NCBI GenBank assembly: GCA_003427395.1
Contig: BFEA01000632.1
Coordinates: 801,902 to 843,165, forward strand
Length of the DNA: 41,264 nucleotides
Direction: 5' to 3'
From: Chara braunii
Taxonomy: Eukaryota > Streptophyta > Charophyceae > Charales > Characeae
The notes beneath the pieces were generated by a model. The model ran no database searches. It was not told the origin of the DNA and saw only the letters and a list, made by a program, of their open reading frames with translations. The position numbers were made by a program, and so were the translations under genes. Positions within the stretch are counted from its first letter, which is position 1. Every line of letters starts with the position of its first letter. Below, one piece after another: positions 30,495 to 40,376 of the stretch.

Positions 30495-30511
30495 AATGAT
30501 GGAGAAGGGTA

Positions 30512-30862
30512 CAAACCCGTAGAATTCATGTCTTCTAGATTGCTTAGCGAAAAGCTCGCCTCCTCGACATATGAGCGTGAGTTGTTTGCTTTAAGGAAAG
30601 TGCTAAACCACTGGCGACATTATCTCCTAGGGCGACACTTCAAAGCCTATTCTGACCACGAGACTTTTGCGATGGTTGAAAACCCAGGCCAGGATGACAC
30701 CTACACTGACTAGGTGGGTTGCGGAAATAGACCAGTTTGAATTTGAACTAAAATCAGTAAAGGGGAAGTATAATGTGGTCGCAGACACATTGAGTAGATG
30801 TGCAGATTTCTTCGGTGCCATCGTGACTTACCTTGATGCAAACACCGAACTTCAGCAGTAGA
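30512..30862 (+). pseudogene. RNase H C-terminal fragment
   Basis: Directly continues the frame interrupted at 30250: KPVEFMSSRLLSEK, YERELFALRKVLNHWRHYL (catalytic Glu) and FKAYSDHETF, where the second catalytic Asp is in YSDHE. A frameshift near 30690 moves the frame to WVAEIDQFEFELKSVKGKYN and ADTLSR, the usual end of gypsy RNase H. A TAG follows at 30859. Confidence 0.87.
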
Positions 30863-31268
30863 GATTAAGACTGCGTATGCTGACGATCCCGTTTACAGCA
30901 AACTAATTAAGAGAGTGTAAGTTGCACCGCCTGAAGTCCCGGACTGTAGAGTGACTGGCGGACTATTGTTTGAGAAAACCGACAGGTTTGACAAACTCTG
31001 CATCCTGAACAACGAGACTGTCAATAGTTTAATCTTGGGGGAATGCCACGACATTGAGGGCCATATCGGTTGGAGGGAGACTTACGCTAATCTCCTCCGG
31101 TTCTACACCTCGGTAGGCATGAAGCACGATTGCCTATATGATAGGGCTGTCAAGTATGACAGCGGAACAAAAGCTCCACACAGGCCCCCCTTGGCCTATT
31201 GAGGCCACTACCTGTCCCGTCCGGTCCAGGTGACTCCGTGTCTATCGACTTTATGGACACTCCGTGTC
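30863..31268 (+). pseudogene. Integrase N-terminal fragment
   Basis: The frame GGLLFEKTDRF..LILGECHDIEGHIGWRETYANLLRFY contains the two His of the zinc module (CHDIEGHIG). The Cys pair is worn (MKHDCLYDRA). A shifted frame gives LRPLPVPSGPGDSVSIDFMD, the start of the catalytic core with the first Asp, where homology ends. The rest of integrase is deleted. Confidence 0.8.
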
Positions 31269-31269
31269 T

Positions 31270-31800
31270 GCTGCAATTGTACAGGCTGCGGCCACAGCCG
31301 ACCGGTACCGGTCTGAAGCAGGCCAAGCCAAGTCAAGTACTATATTTAGCTGCTACAGTGCAGCGGCTCATCACTTGTTCAATTGCAAGATTCGGAAGTG
31401 CTGCTGCTGCTTGTGCGTTAAGGCAACTTGGGCACTTCGTGCCTGAAGGAGGAAGGGGACGCTCGAGAGTTACTCCATAGCTAGGGGAGAGGGAGATAGG
31501 AAGTAGAGCGGCCATAGCCACCAAGTGTGAAGCTTACCTGAGTGGGTGTATCCAGGGTTACGATTTAGGTTAGAGACAGAGAGTGAGGCCAAGCGAGCCA
31601 AGCAAGAGTGAAGAGCAAGACTGCAGAGAAAGAGAGAGAGAGAGAGAAGCCATAGCCGTCATCCGGTTGAGATCATTTCTGAGTGTGTGTGTGTGTGTGT
31701 GCGACAGAGCCGCCGGGGACATAAACATTTTGTTGTATAATAATGATAATGTCGGTGACGGCTTCCAAATGTGTTGATTGTATCTCAGCTTCAGCTTCGC
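31270..31800. other. No gene recognised; GA and GT microsatellites
   Basis: Unassigned DNA after the truncated pol. It holds (GA)n at 31626-31647 and (GT)n at 31681-31700. Confidence 0.4.
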
Positions 31801-31882
31801 ACGTGTGAACTCTCGTGTGAACTCTTGTGTGAACTCTCGTGTGAACTCTCGTGTGAACTCTCGTGTGAACTCTCGTGTGAAT
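31801..31882. repeat. 12-bp minisatellite
   Basis: About six to seven copies of TCTCGTGTGAAC, with CGTG/TTGTG variants. The minus-strand frame translates as repeated HTRV; I regard this as a by-product of the repeat. Confidence 0.95.
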
Positions 31883-32158
31883 GGTCATTGATGTATGAGA
31901 GGTGAAACTTGATGAGAACCTGGTTCATTTCAGTATTGCAAAGCTTTCAGCTAAGCTGGAACTGCAAATTGGGTCTTCTGGTCCCCTCCAGAAGCGAAAA
32001 TTTCAGCAAAACCCTCTACAGCTTGGTGATCTTCTTCCGCTCCCAATCCTCTGATTGCAGAATGATTACACCAAGTCTAATACAATGGCAGCTTCAGACA
32101 CAGGCCAGTCCTGATGCTCCCCCAGTTCTGACTATCAATGAGGCCAGTAATGTGGGTC

Positions 32159-32422
32159 TTGAACCACCAGTACCTCTGGACCTGACCTGCTGAGCCTAAC
32201 AAGGCCAGGTACCTTTTCTTTTTTTTTTCCCCCCTTCTAATAGTAATCTGTTGATGGCACTGCCCGAGGTGATAAGAGCATCCCCGGATAGTGTCCATCT
32301 CCCACAGATGACTCCAGTCTATTGCTGGGAACCTCTGGCGATGCAGCAGGGCAGCATCCGGCCCAAATGCAGTTGCTACTTAAGGAAACCGCAGGCTCTC
32401 CCAGGTACTGATGGTGGTTTAA
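32159..32422 (+). mobile_element. TTAA-type MITE, copy 4
   Basis: Left end ACCACCAGTACC (32163) preceded by TTGA; right end GGTACTGATGGTGGT followed by TTAA (32419-32422). The element is 256 bp. The right end carries two extra bases at the same place as the copy at 12841. A new left end, ACCACCAG, starts immediately at 32423, sharing the TTAA. Confidence 0.65.
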
Positions 32423-32429
32423 ACCACCA

Positions 32430-32930
32430 GTTTTGGAAGGCCTGGCTTCGTGCGCCACACCGGTTATAGTGAGGCCATGGTCAGGTTGGACCTACTGAGT
32501 CATACTGACCTACAAGGCTGGTGGCCCCTGGCTTAGGGTTTGACCCCATGGCAGTTCCGGAGTCCAGGGATAGACATGAGCACGAAAACCGAATAGTAGG
32601 AGAAAGACGCTCAGGCATTCTGGCAGCTTAATGGCGTCATACTTTAATATCAGATCAGCCCTGTGCTCAGGTGTTTTCTTTCTGATGAAGCCCGGCAACA
32701 AGATTCCCAAACTGACACACATGACACAGCTGTATTGGGGTCTGTCCCAAAATGGAGGGGGGATTAGGCACAACCATGGGGAGGAGGGCATGGTGGGGGA
32801 GGGATGTGTTGACTGCCGAGATAGTTATCAATACGCTGTCTGCTTATCTATCTCGATTCAAATTTGTTTTGTGATTGGCAATGCTATAAACTATATCAGA
32901 GAGAGGATTTGGAAACGGAAGCGGACAAGT
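32430..32930. other. No gene recognised
   Basis: Unassigned DNA. I looked here for the partner end of the half-element that begins at 32423 and did not find one. Confidence 0.35.
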
Positions 32931-32935
32931 TTTGA

Positions 32936-32999
32936 ATGGATGGATGGATGGACCGATGGACGGACGGACGGATGGATCGATGGATGGATGAATGGATGT
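32936..32999. repeat. GGAT/GGAC tetranucleotide repeat
   Basis: Runs of TGGA with GATG/GACG variants. A minus-strand His-Pro-Ser-type frame is an artefact of the repeat. Confidence 0.93.
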
Positions 33000-33495
33000 C
33001 GGTACTCTGTGAAGAACATGGATGGATAGTCGCTGCTGCAGCTGCACATGATCATAGCATGATCGGGACAAACATTTTTCAACAACACGAAGATGTTTTA
33101 TGTTAGGATTTGGGCATCATTCAGTGTTCTCCTGCTTTGTCATGGTAGTGGTATGTATTTCTTTGATCTTATTATTTGTCACCTCCTGTGTTCCCCTTCT
33201 CTTCCATAGTTGCACCCTTTCTCACTGTTCCTCAATGGAAGAAAACAGAAGTGAAGTTGCACCGGCACACCTGAATGTCATGCCCAGGTATCACTTGCAC
33301 CTATAATATGAGGGTTTATGGATCGAATGGGCTTGTAACACTACCACTGCGATGTTTCTGCTTTGAGAAGCTGGGATTCGACTGCAGGTTTCCTGTGTCT
33401 TTTGACCATCATCGTGATTACGGCTTGTAAATGCCTACACATCCCGAGAAGAAGGCATTGCCATTGTCGGCAACTTGTCACTGCTGTGTCTGCTG
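33000..33495. other. No gene recognised
   Basis: Unassigned DNA with small dyads near 33030-33065 (GCTGCTGCAGCTGC; CATGATCATAGCATGATC). Confidence 0.35.
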
Positions 33496-33497
33496 TT

Positions 33498-33800
33498 AAT
33501 GTTGTTGTTGTTGTTGTTGTTGTTGTCGTTGTCGTTGTCGTTGTTGCTGTTGTTGTTGTTGTTGTTGTTGTTGCTGTTGTTGCTGTTGTTGCTTATGTTG
33601 CTGCTGTTGTTGCTGTCATCTTCTTCTTCTTCTTCTTCTTCTTCTTCTTCTTCTTCTTCTTCTTCTTCTTCGTTGTCGCCGTCTTCGTCTCCGTCTTCGT
33701 CTTCTTCTTCGTCTTCTTCTTCGTCTTCCTCGTCTTCGTCGTCTTTCTCGTCTTCCGCTTCCTTTTCCTCTTGTTGTTGTTGTTGTTGTTGTTGTTGTTN

Positions 33801-33889
<89 letters not shown>

Positions 33890-33940
33890 GCTGCTGCTGC
33901 TTCTGCTGTTGCTGTCTTCTTCTTCTTCTTCTTCTTTCCA
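33498..33940. repeat. GTT/CTT triplet repeats with assembly gap
   Basis: (GTT)n with GTC/GCT variants, then (CTT)n, then (CTTCGT)-like words, then a long (GTT)n with a single N at 33800. Frames give poly-Gln/Asn/Glu on the minus strand and poly-Leu/Val on the plus strand. I do not accept them as genes. Confidence 0.96.
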
Positions 33941-34189
33941 AACAGGCCCTTATTGTCCCTGCTCCATGTCCATTCTGGGGAGTATCAGTTCGGTTCCTTT
34001 TTCCCTGGCAAGTCGTGTATTAGATCATTAACACCCTCACACTTCCTTCCATTTGGCCGAAGGACCCCTGACCAGCATTGATTGCTCCCTGTATCAGGAG
34101 AATTAACCATCAGCTTGCCTTCTCATCAATCCCCCTCTCAGGTTCGAACATTCAACCTGTTACTTCTGACTTTCCACAACAAGAGCCCT

Positions 34190-34190
34190 G

Positions 34191-34218
<28 letters not shown>
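34190..34218. repeat. Poly-A tract
   Basis: A run of about 27 A (34192-34218). It may be a retroposon tail, but no upstream body was matched. Confidence 0.8.
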
Positions 34219-34221
<3 letters not shown>

Positions 34222-34326
34222 TTTGACATGCTGTGTCTGAGGCCGCTCTTGGCAACCTTGCCCCCTGTTCCTATCTCCTTCTTGATGATGGCCTCACCTT
34301 TCACCCTCCCTGTCTTATGGGACTCT

Positions 34327-34329
<3 letters not shown>

Positions 34330-34396
<67 letters not shown>
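34330..34396. repeat. CT microsatellite
   Basis: An uninterrupted (CT)n of about 66 bases. Confidence 0.97.
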
Positions 34397-34399
<3 letters not shown>

Positions 34400-35350
34400 G
34401 GGCTGCCTGTCTCCCCTGTACTACTGGGTCTGAGTTATGCCAGTCTTTCCCTTCAACCGGTACTGTAGCCTGTCTCCGTGGATGTCAGCCACCTTTGACA
34501 CTCTTCCCAGCTGGCTACAGCAACCCTTGGATTTTTGTGAAGCTTTCCAACCGTTGCTGTTCCCAATTGCGGTTTGCTAATTTGAATACCCTGCTTCACC
34601 CTCATCCGCTAGAATTGGATCTCTGTTGTCGTTCCCTCGCATATGAGTGGCCATCTCCAAATCGCCTTTTTTTCAATTTTCTTGTGGCATGCAAACTTAA
34701 GGTAGTTTGCTAGAAAGCACTGGACTGACAAGATGCGTACTCTACAACTGTTATCATCAGAGCTATCAAGGAAGGATACTGCGACAGAGAAGACTGATAT
34801 GCGTTGGAGTACGGCAGCCTTGACCAAGCACCAATGCGTTCACGATACTCACATGGCGCCGAACATCTAGAGGTTGCATAGAGTCAGGGAGGCCTCCTTG
34901 CTGGCAGGGTAAGCTCGTGTGATTCTGTGGAAATGATTGTCTGTGCATGGGTGCGAGGTCCCGCTTGCAAAGGGTGAGTATAAGGGATACTCGCTGTCGA
35001 TCTTGATTATACACAGGCAGTATTATGATACTATTATCTCTTCATCTCCATGCATTTGGGACCTTGCGCATGACGAACATAAATATACTAATATAGTAAT
35101 TAATTATTCATTATAATATAAATTATATAATATATAATATATATTATATATCCTTCTTTTTTTTCTTTTTTTCTTTAAATGCAATCATCGGAGTGGGCAC
35201 TGACCTACAGAGGCGATGAGAGCGCTCTTTGCGGGAGGGTTCCCCCTTCAGGATTAATATAAACTTTTATAAAGTTGTAAAGTTATATAAACATATAATC
35301 TGTTGAAGTTGAAGGCTGTCTAGTACGTCTAAAGTTCTCTAATTTAAACT
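34400..35350. other. No gene recognised; AT palindromes
   Basis: Unassigned DNA. Alternating AT words at 35095-35150 form several small palindromes, followed by T-rich DNA. Confidence 0.4.
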
Positions 35351-35355
35351 GTTTT

Positions 35356-35576
35356 TTAACCGCCAACAAGTACCTTTCCAAGCCATTTTGTTCCCACGGG
35401 AAAAGGCAGCCTACTGGACGGAAATGGATGAAATGGATGGTGGTGCTAGGCGAAAGAAAATGAAAGCGCGCCCGTGCCGGTTTGTCTTTTATTGTTGGCG
35501 TGAACCACAAATCTGCACGGGAAAAAAAAGAAAAAAAAAACAGGCTCGGAGAGTCGGAAGTATTGGTGGTTTTTAA
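35356..35576 (+). mobile_element. TTAA-type MITE, copy 5 (diverged)
   Basis: Left TTAA (35356-35359) is followed by CCGCCAACAAGTACCTTTCC. The right end GGAAGTATTGGTGGTTT is followed by TTAA (35573-35576). The ends are recognisably the same family but worn. The interior (about 213 bp) is A-rich near its right side. Confidence 0.55.
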
Positions 35577-35584
35577 TCTGGGGC

Positions 35585-35745
35585 GTGGTCCCCCACTAGC
35601 AAAGAGGATCGGATCGAATACCTGAATCTCGACGTGTTTATAAACAGGTGCAGGAAATCGAGATTGAACTGCTTCTCTGCATCTCTGCATAAAACACATC
35701 CAGATTCACGAGCGCGATCCTATCCTTTTTTGCTAGTGGGACCTC
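35585..35745. mobile_element. Foldback with arms resembling a Y-family polymerase motif
   Basis: The left arm 35585-35641 and the right arm 35690-35745 are inverted copies of each other over about 55 bp, with a 48-bp loop. They share CACTAGCAAA, GGATCG and CTGAATCTCGAC/GTGAATCTGGAT. On the minus strand the right arm reads DRIALVNLDVFYAEMQ. This resembles motif I of Y-family DNA polymerases (R-V-x-A-L-V-D-M-D-C-F-F type in Pol eta). The left arm on the plus strand reads DRIEYLNLDVF. Both arms have Asn where the first catalytic Asp should be. Gene-fragment capture is inferred from a match of only 16 residues. Confidence 0.6.
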
Positions 35746-35749
35746 GGCC

Positions 35750-36640
35750 CTGGTCCAATGATGGATCGCGGGTCGGATGTTAAACTGATCAAAAGATTCA
35801 AAAGAAACAAAAGTTGATTCAAAACAGATGTTACACTGCACTTCTTGATCTTAGTGAAAAGGCAGAGAAAGGCAAGGTTTTGCAGGCTGTCTTTCGCCCC
35901 TGATTGATTTTTTGAATTTTTTCTGCCGTGTGGAAACACAGAGCGGGCTTCACTGGACTGTCTTTCTTTCTTTTCTTTTCTTTTTTTTTTTCTTTTTTTT
36001 ATTTTTTTATTTTTTTTTAAACAAATGCAAGGAACATGAATGTGGACGAAGCAAAGAAATCCCAATTGCAAATCACACTGAAGTCCAAGTAGTCAAAGCA
36101 AGAGCAGATAGCACATTGGAACAAAGACACCATCCATTTGAGAACGATACAGTGCAATCGTGAGTCAATGTCCAATCCCGATCGGGCAACACCAACAACA
36201 TAACCCAATGTAGCTCTCTCTCTTGAATGGCGCCAGGCGCCCTATCTACTCTACAGCCTATCCTACAGCTACAGCATGGAAGCAATCAGACGACTTGACG
36301 ACCAGCGAGTGATTACGTCAACATCAATGCCGACCTCCTCTCCACCAGGTACGTCTTTCTCTCTCTCCTCCCTCACTCTCCCTTGTTATCCCACACAGCG
36401 CCCTTCACCTTCCGAAGAACCACCTTCGCCCTCACCTCCTCCATGCAGCCCGGCAATGGCTGCCAGCGCCCTGCGCCCAGGCTGCGCCCTACCGCTTAGC
36501 GCTAGCCTGCCTTCTCTCAGCCTAGCACAGCGCAGCACTTCGCAATGCAACAGCCTGCCGGCCTTGCTCGCAATGGCCAAGATCCCCGCCCACTCGCCCC
36601 CTCTGCCTATATGCCAGCGTCGCGTGTGGGCGGTCTACCT
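35750..36640. other. No gene recognised; T-rich tract
   Basis: A T-rich tract at 35965-36020 could be a minus-strand retroposon tail. The Pro/Ser/Ala-rich frame at 36276-36701 has no motif and probably reflects base composition. Confidence 0.4.
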
Positions 36641-36649
36641 CGAGCCTGC

Positions 36650-37040
36650 GCCTGGGTCCCAGTATCTGCGCCCAGGCCCAATGCAGATGGGGCCCAGGTA
36701 ATACAGTTGCGCCCCCTATGCTAAAGCCGTTGTCCAGATTCAGACCCCGTACCAGTTTGCCATTGGTTTCCTCGGCCTCCACGACAAAATACTGCTTTTC
36801 CATAGGCCAGGGACCAACGTGTGATGTGCTGGGCTCCCAGACTGTCGCCCAGGGCTCAACCAACCGAGGCCCTGGGCTCAATTGCCTCTGCAGGAGTCTG
36901 AGGCTCCCGATGCACTCCAACCAACTGGCGTGTGGCAACTGTCTGATACCCACTTTGTGAAATGCTGAATGAAGGCCTCTCGTGGATATTCTGGCCCGCC
37001 TTCACTTAGGGCGGGCACAAGGCTTGCTGGGGGCCTATGC
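36650..37040 (+). repeat. Dispersed repeat, plus-strand copy
   Basis: The segment CCAACCAACTGGC (36918) to GCCGCC-type GCCCGCCTTCACTTAGGGCG (36993) matches the reverse complement of 40444-40540. Shared order: AACCAACTGGC, G..GCAACTG.CTG, CC.A, GAGGCCTCT-like, then CCGCCTTCACTTAGGGCGGG. GGGCCCA/TGGGCCC-rich DNA upstream is found in both copies. Outer limits are approximate. Confidence 0.6.
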
Positions 37041-37331
37041 CCAGAACATATGCATGTCGGCAAGGCCCCGTTGAGGGCTCAATCCTCACACAAAGAACTA
37101 GTGAAAGGATAAGACTGCAAATTGGGGTTTGGGACTATGGAGCCGTAGATTTGGTGAGCTTTTGAGACCAGCGGCTCATTGTTTTTCACACAGTGTGTGC
37201 CATTCTTCACATGCACAGGAGCCATACACGCAAAATCTTCCTTTCTTTCTTCTTCTGTACTTTCTTTTCCATATCCAAAACCGGGAGGTGAAAGTCATCC
37301 AAGTCCTCTCAGAATGAATATAAAAAGTGAC

Positions 37332-37420
37332 TACCGGCTTCCCGAATACGATATATTATATGGTCATTACACCTGTATGTGGGGCAATTTTCACTCCAGA
37401 TACAGGGATAATGACCCTAC
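37332..37420. mobile_element. Palindromic MITE, copy 1
   Basis: TACCGGCTTCCCGAATACG..GGTCATTA, then CTGTATGTGGGGCAATTTTC and CTCCAGATACAGGGATAATG. It has the same order as the copies at 37902 and 39256, but the right arm stops early (ACCCTAC), so it is truncated or worn. Confidence 0.6.
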
Positions 37421-37901
37421 ATTTTATTTTTTTTTGTCTTTCTTTATTTCTTTATTTCTTTATTTTTATTTTTAATTTGGACGATCTCTCGATTTATGCG
37501 TGTCATCCTTGTGCAGGGGTCATTTTGCTAATTAGTAATTACCCTTCTCTGTATCGTTCCAATTTTAACGGATGTCCCAAAGGGGTGACCCTACATTCTA
37601 TTCAGGGAGAAGACGGTAGATGTCACTTAACAGTGGAACCTCTTTATATTCTCCTTATTCAGTCTCATTTGACGTGCATGTGGCATGCAACGTGCTCAAC
37701 TCCGTGAAAATGGTCACGGTGCGTCCAGCCCCTGGCCGGACATCCGCACCCTGCAGGCATTGGCCCCGACACCCCTCACAACCTGTTCTAGGAAAGAAAA
37801 TGGGCTCTCTGAGAGAGTAGGTGACAGCCTGACAGGGTAAAGTAAAGGAAGAAAAAATAATGCAAAAATGTGACAGGGTGAAGGGTCAATGTGGGTGGGC
37901 C

Positions 37902-38017
37902 TACCTTCTTCCCCCGAATACAACGTACGGTCATTATAGCTGTATTTGAGGCATCTTTCAGTCTAGATACAGCTATAATGACCGGGCGACGGGCGTTGTA
38001 TTCGGGGGACGAAGGTA
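37902..38017. mobile_element. Palindromic MITE, copy 2
   Basis: A 116-bp hairpin. TACCTTCTTCCCCCGAATAC and CGGTCATTATAGCTGTAT on the left pair with ATACAGCTATAATGACCG and GTTGTATTCGGGGGACGAAG on the right, ending GGTA. The arms cover nearly the whole element. Outer TA dinucleotides could be a TA target duplication, as for Tc1/mariner-type MITEs. The right end overlaps the start of the neighbouring tRNA-like SINE. Confidence 0.8.
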
Positions 38018-38130
38018 GCCCAGTTGGTACCCGGTACCCCATGAACTGTTGACATACAGGACCCAAATTCGAATCCAGATGGAAACTGCTGAATAGAAAG
38101 AAAAAAGAAAAATTCAAAAAAAAATCATTC
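38012..38130 (+). mobile_element. tRNA-derived SINE, plus strand
   Basis: A box TAGCCCAGTTGGT (38016-38028) and B box AATTCGAATCC (38066-38076) at tRNA spacing, then an A-rich 3' part with AAAGAAAAAAGAAAAATTC and nine A. It shares CATGAACTGTTGA and ATCCAGATG with the minus-strand SINE at 2938. Confidence 0.68.
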
Positions 38131-38376
38131 TGAAGTTCTGAATTATCGCGGGCGGTCAGTTCAAGATGATATCTCGAGGCCGTCGCCCTTTTCAAAAGAA
38201 AGGAAGGGGGAAAGAAAAACAAAAAAACAAGAAAGTGGGTGTTGTGGAGGGGGAGGTTGTGTTCATGTTGATGGGGGATGGGGGATGGGGGATGGGGGCC
38301 AGGAGCAGGAGGGAAACAACTTGTAGGGAGGGAGTGACGGTACAGCTCGGGTCGTCAGGGCAAATCATGTGAGGTA

Positions 38377-38452
38377 GGTGGGTCAGGTGGTCAGGCAATG
38401 AAGTGGGCGAGGTCACCAGTTCGACTCCGTCTGGCTGTGGGTCGATCGGCTA
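38377..38452 (+). mobile_element. tRNA-like SINE head, weak
   Basis: A possible A box TGGGTCAGGTGG (38389-38400) and a good B box AGTTCGACTCC (38419-38429) lie at near-tRNA spacing. The downstream sequence has no clear tail. It could also be a chance tRNA-like stretch. Confidence 0.35.
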
Positions 38453-38454
38453 TA

Positions 38455-39040
38455 AAGTTTTGTATAAACCTTAAAGTCTGAAGAGTCTGAACAATGAAGA
38501 TGGTCCATGCTGGTTTGCAAACCAGAGACGCAACCGGGCGTCACCGATGGCAGTGATCCAGTGGATTATGATGCAAGGAATGTGATGCAAGATTTTAATA
38601 ACATTTTAAATTTTTATTATGGTTGTTTGTAACTTGTAACAAAAGTACGGGACGGATTTGTTGCCCAAAAGAGGAAATCACAAAGAGAAAGAGAATCACA
38701 TAATACATCTAATAATGCCCAATTATCGTCCCAACTTGATTGAGATTGCAGGTTTGGACATCCACGAGGCAAAGATTTGAGAAGGCGACGCCTCCAGCAG
38801 ATGGTCAAGAATTCTCCTATCCGCATCACACCAGTTAAGTTTTACTCATCTGATTGTGTACTTAAAAGTTAAAATGACTTAACGAAGTTAATGTCACTTA
38901 GTAATTCATCCTGAGGCACTTCCTCTTTTTTACTTCCAAGAGCTACAGACTTTCTTCATGATTATCTTGGGGAAAAAAAAGAGGATCCACAGACTCACAG
39001 AGTTACTCATTGTCGACTATCCCACTTCTTCTCCGCTGTC
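38455..39040. other. No gene recognised
   Basis: Unassigned DNA; no domain or repeat match was noticed. Confidence 0.4.
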
Positions 39041-39044
39041 TCTT

Positions 39045-39126
39045 CCTCTCTTTTTTTTTCTTTTTTCTTTTTTTTCTTTTTCAACAAAGCAAGGCTCCTA
39101 TCTATTCGTGGGAAGCAGCGCTTTCT
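39045..39126 (-). mobile_element. Short poly-A SINE-like element, copy E (truncated)
   Basis: On the minus strand, CGCTGCTTCCCACGAATAGA then TAGGAGCCTTGCTTTG lead into an A-rich tail (T-rich at 39050-39083). It matches the 3' half of copies A-C. The 5' half is absent. Confidence 0.6.
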
Positions 39127-39255
39127 CATCCCTTATGTTGTTATTTAGTTCATTGAACTTCATTCGATAGAATTCGACACCACTTTTTTTAAAAAATGCG
39201 AGTCATTGCTACTACCACCACGGCGCAAATAAACATAGTTCACTCGTTCCAACGC

Positions 39256-39364
39256 TACCGTCTTCCCCCAAATAGAACGCTCGGTCATTATAGCCCGCAT
39301 CTGGACTGAAAGTTGCCCTGAATACAGCTCTAATGTATGGGCGCAGTCGGGGGTGAATACGGTA
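39256..39364. mobile_element. Palindromic MITE, copy 3
   Basis: Runs from TACCGTCTTCCCCCAAATAG to GGGGGTGAATACGGTA over 109 bp. The arms are worn but the order of blocks (CGGTCATTATAG, CATCTGGACTGAAAGTTG, AATACAGCTCTAATG) matches copy 2. Confidence 0.75.
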
Positions 39365-40375
39365 GTTAAGTACCTCGTTGCAACTCGCCTAAAGGTAGCT
39401 CATTACAACTTGCTTGCTTGCTTTTGAACACAACTTAGACAAGTTATCTTATCGAAACTCGCCCAAACATACAGTCCTCCCATTGGAGACCACGTAACTA
39501 AACGCAACGCATGCAACGCATTGCACATTACTCAAGGAACGAATTCGAGGGTGCTTGGGTAATTCATAACCAGTACCCTAGTAACCAGGGGTAAGGTAGT
39601 AAATATGTGCGAGTTGAGGGGTGCTGAAGAGGGTAATTTAGTAATTTACTAATTTCAAATGACATACTACGTCCCGAATTCCTGTATTTCCGTGCTCACA
39701 TGACTCTTTCAACGGCACTTCTCCGGATGCATTCTATAATATCTATATGCATTCTGGGGAAGCGTCACTCCGGTTCCTGTTACACCGGCAAGTCGGAAAA
39801 GAGATTACAAATTTACAATATATACTCGCGCACGCTCCCCTCTCCCCATTTTATGGTTGAGAGGCCCCAAGTGGCCGGCATTGATTACTTCCCGCCGAGG
39901 GAAGGATGTACCGTCCCCCACCCCTGTTTATGGATGAGAGGCCCAAGTGGGCCACGTTAGCCTGACGATATAATTTTTGTCCTGGGCCCTGGGGTACTAG
40001 ACTGACTTCTTCTGTATCTGTCTGCCGACTGCGACGCGTCAATGAGGTTCCGGTTGCGGACTATAGCTCGTTCCTCTCTCAGGTGTTTAGCTGTCAGCTC
40101 TTACTCTAGGTTTCCGAAACTGCTAGCCTAGCCTGATGTTTTTGCTGACAACCATCCTATGAAACTTTAGCCCATAGCGGCCATGCTTTACACGTTCCAA
40201 AGAATATGCAAATCTATGCAAATCTTGTGCTGTTCTCAAGACCTAAACCCTAAACGCTAACCCCCCTAAACCCTCTTCCTCTCTCTACTTGAGCTGTATG
40301 CCTTACCTTTCTCTCGGCAGTCTGTTTTTCGTGACTTTTACTGGTACTTTCCTCCGAGCTACCCTTTTTCAGAGT
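39365..40375. other. No gene recognised; telomere-like words
   Basis: Unassigned DNA apart from the duplication at 39846. CCTAAACCCTAAACGC and CCCCCCTAAACCCTC at 40243-40275 resemble the plant telomere repeat CCCTAAA, in two or three imperfect units. Confidence 0.45.
39846..39960. repeat. Short direct duplication
   Basis: CCCATTTTATGGTTGAGAGG..CCCAAGTGG at 39846 and CCCTGTTTATGGATGAGAGG..CCCAAGTGG at 39922. The offset is about 77 bp. Confidence 0.7.
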
Positions 40376-40376
40376 T

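Larger units (their letters stand above)
30234..30511 (+). repeat. 17-bp target-site duplication around the U2 retrocopy
   Basis: AATGATGGAGAAGGGTA is found at 30234-30250 and again, identical, at 30495-30511. Its last A overlaps the first base of U2 at the left. The duplication brackets the U2 sequence and its A-rich tail, as expected for target-primed reverse transcription by a LINE. Confidence 0.92.
29178..31268 (+). mobile_element. Truncated second Ty3/gypsy pol fragment
   Basis: A pol segment holding RT, RNase H and the start of integrase. Its sequence differs strongly from the chromovirus at 14.6 kb, so it belongs to another lineage. There is no gag or protease upstream; the left edge meets the AAT-tailed SINE. 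It ends inside integrase at SIDFMD, next to an 11-bp repeat (ACTCCGTGTCT at 31233 and 31259) that may mark the deletion junction. No LTR was seen. Confidence 0.88.

Noticed and set aside
31673-31888. Minus-strand frame with HTRV repeats as a repeat protein
   Set aside because: It is the readout of a 12-bp minisatellite with no flanking coding signal.
33363-34031. Poly-Leu/Val and poly-Gln/Asn/Glu frames of 168-222 codons
   Set aside because: All arise from GTT/CTT triplet arrays; poly-residue content in three frames at once shows repeat origin.
40243-40275. Telomere end
   Set aside because: Only two or three imperfect CCCTAAA units in the middle of unrelated sequence; at most an interstitial trace.
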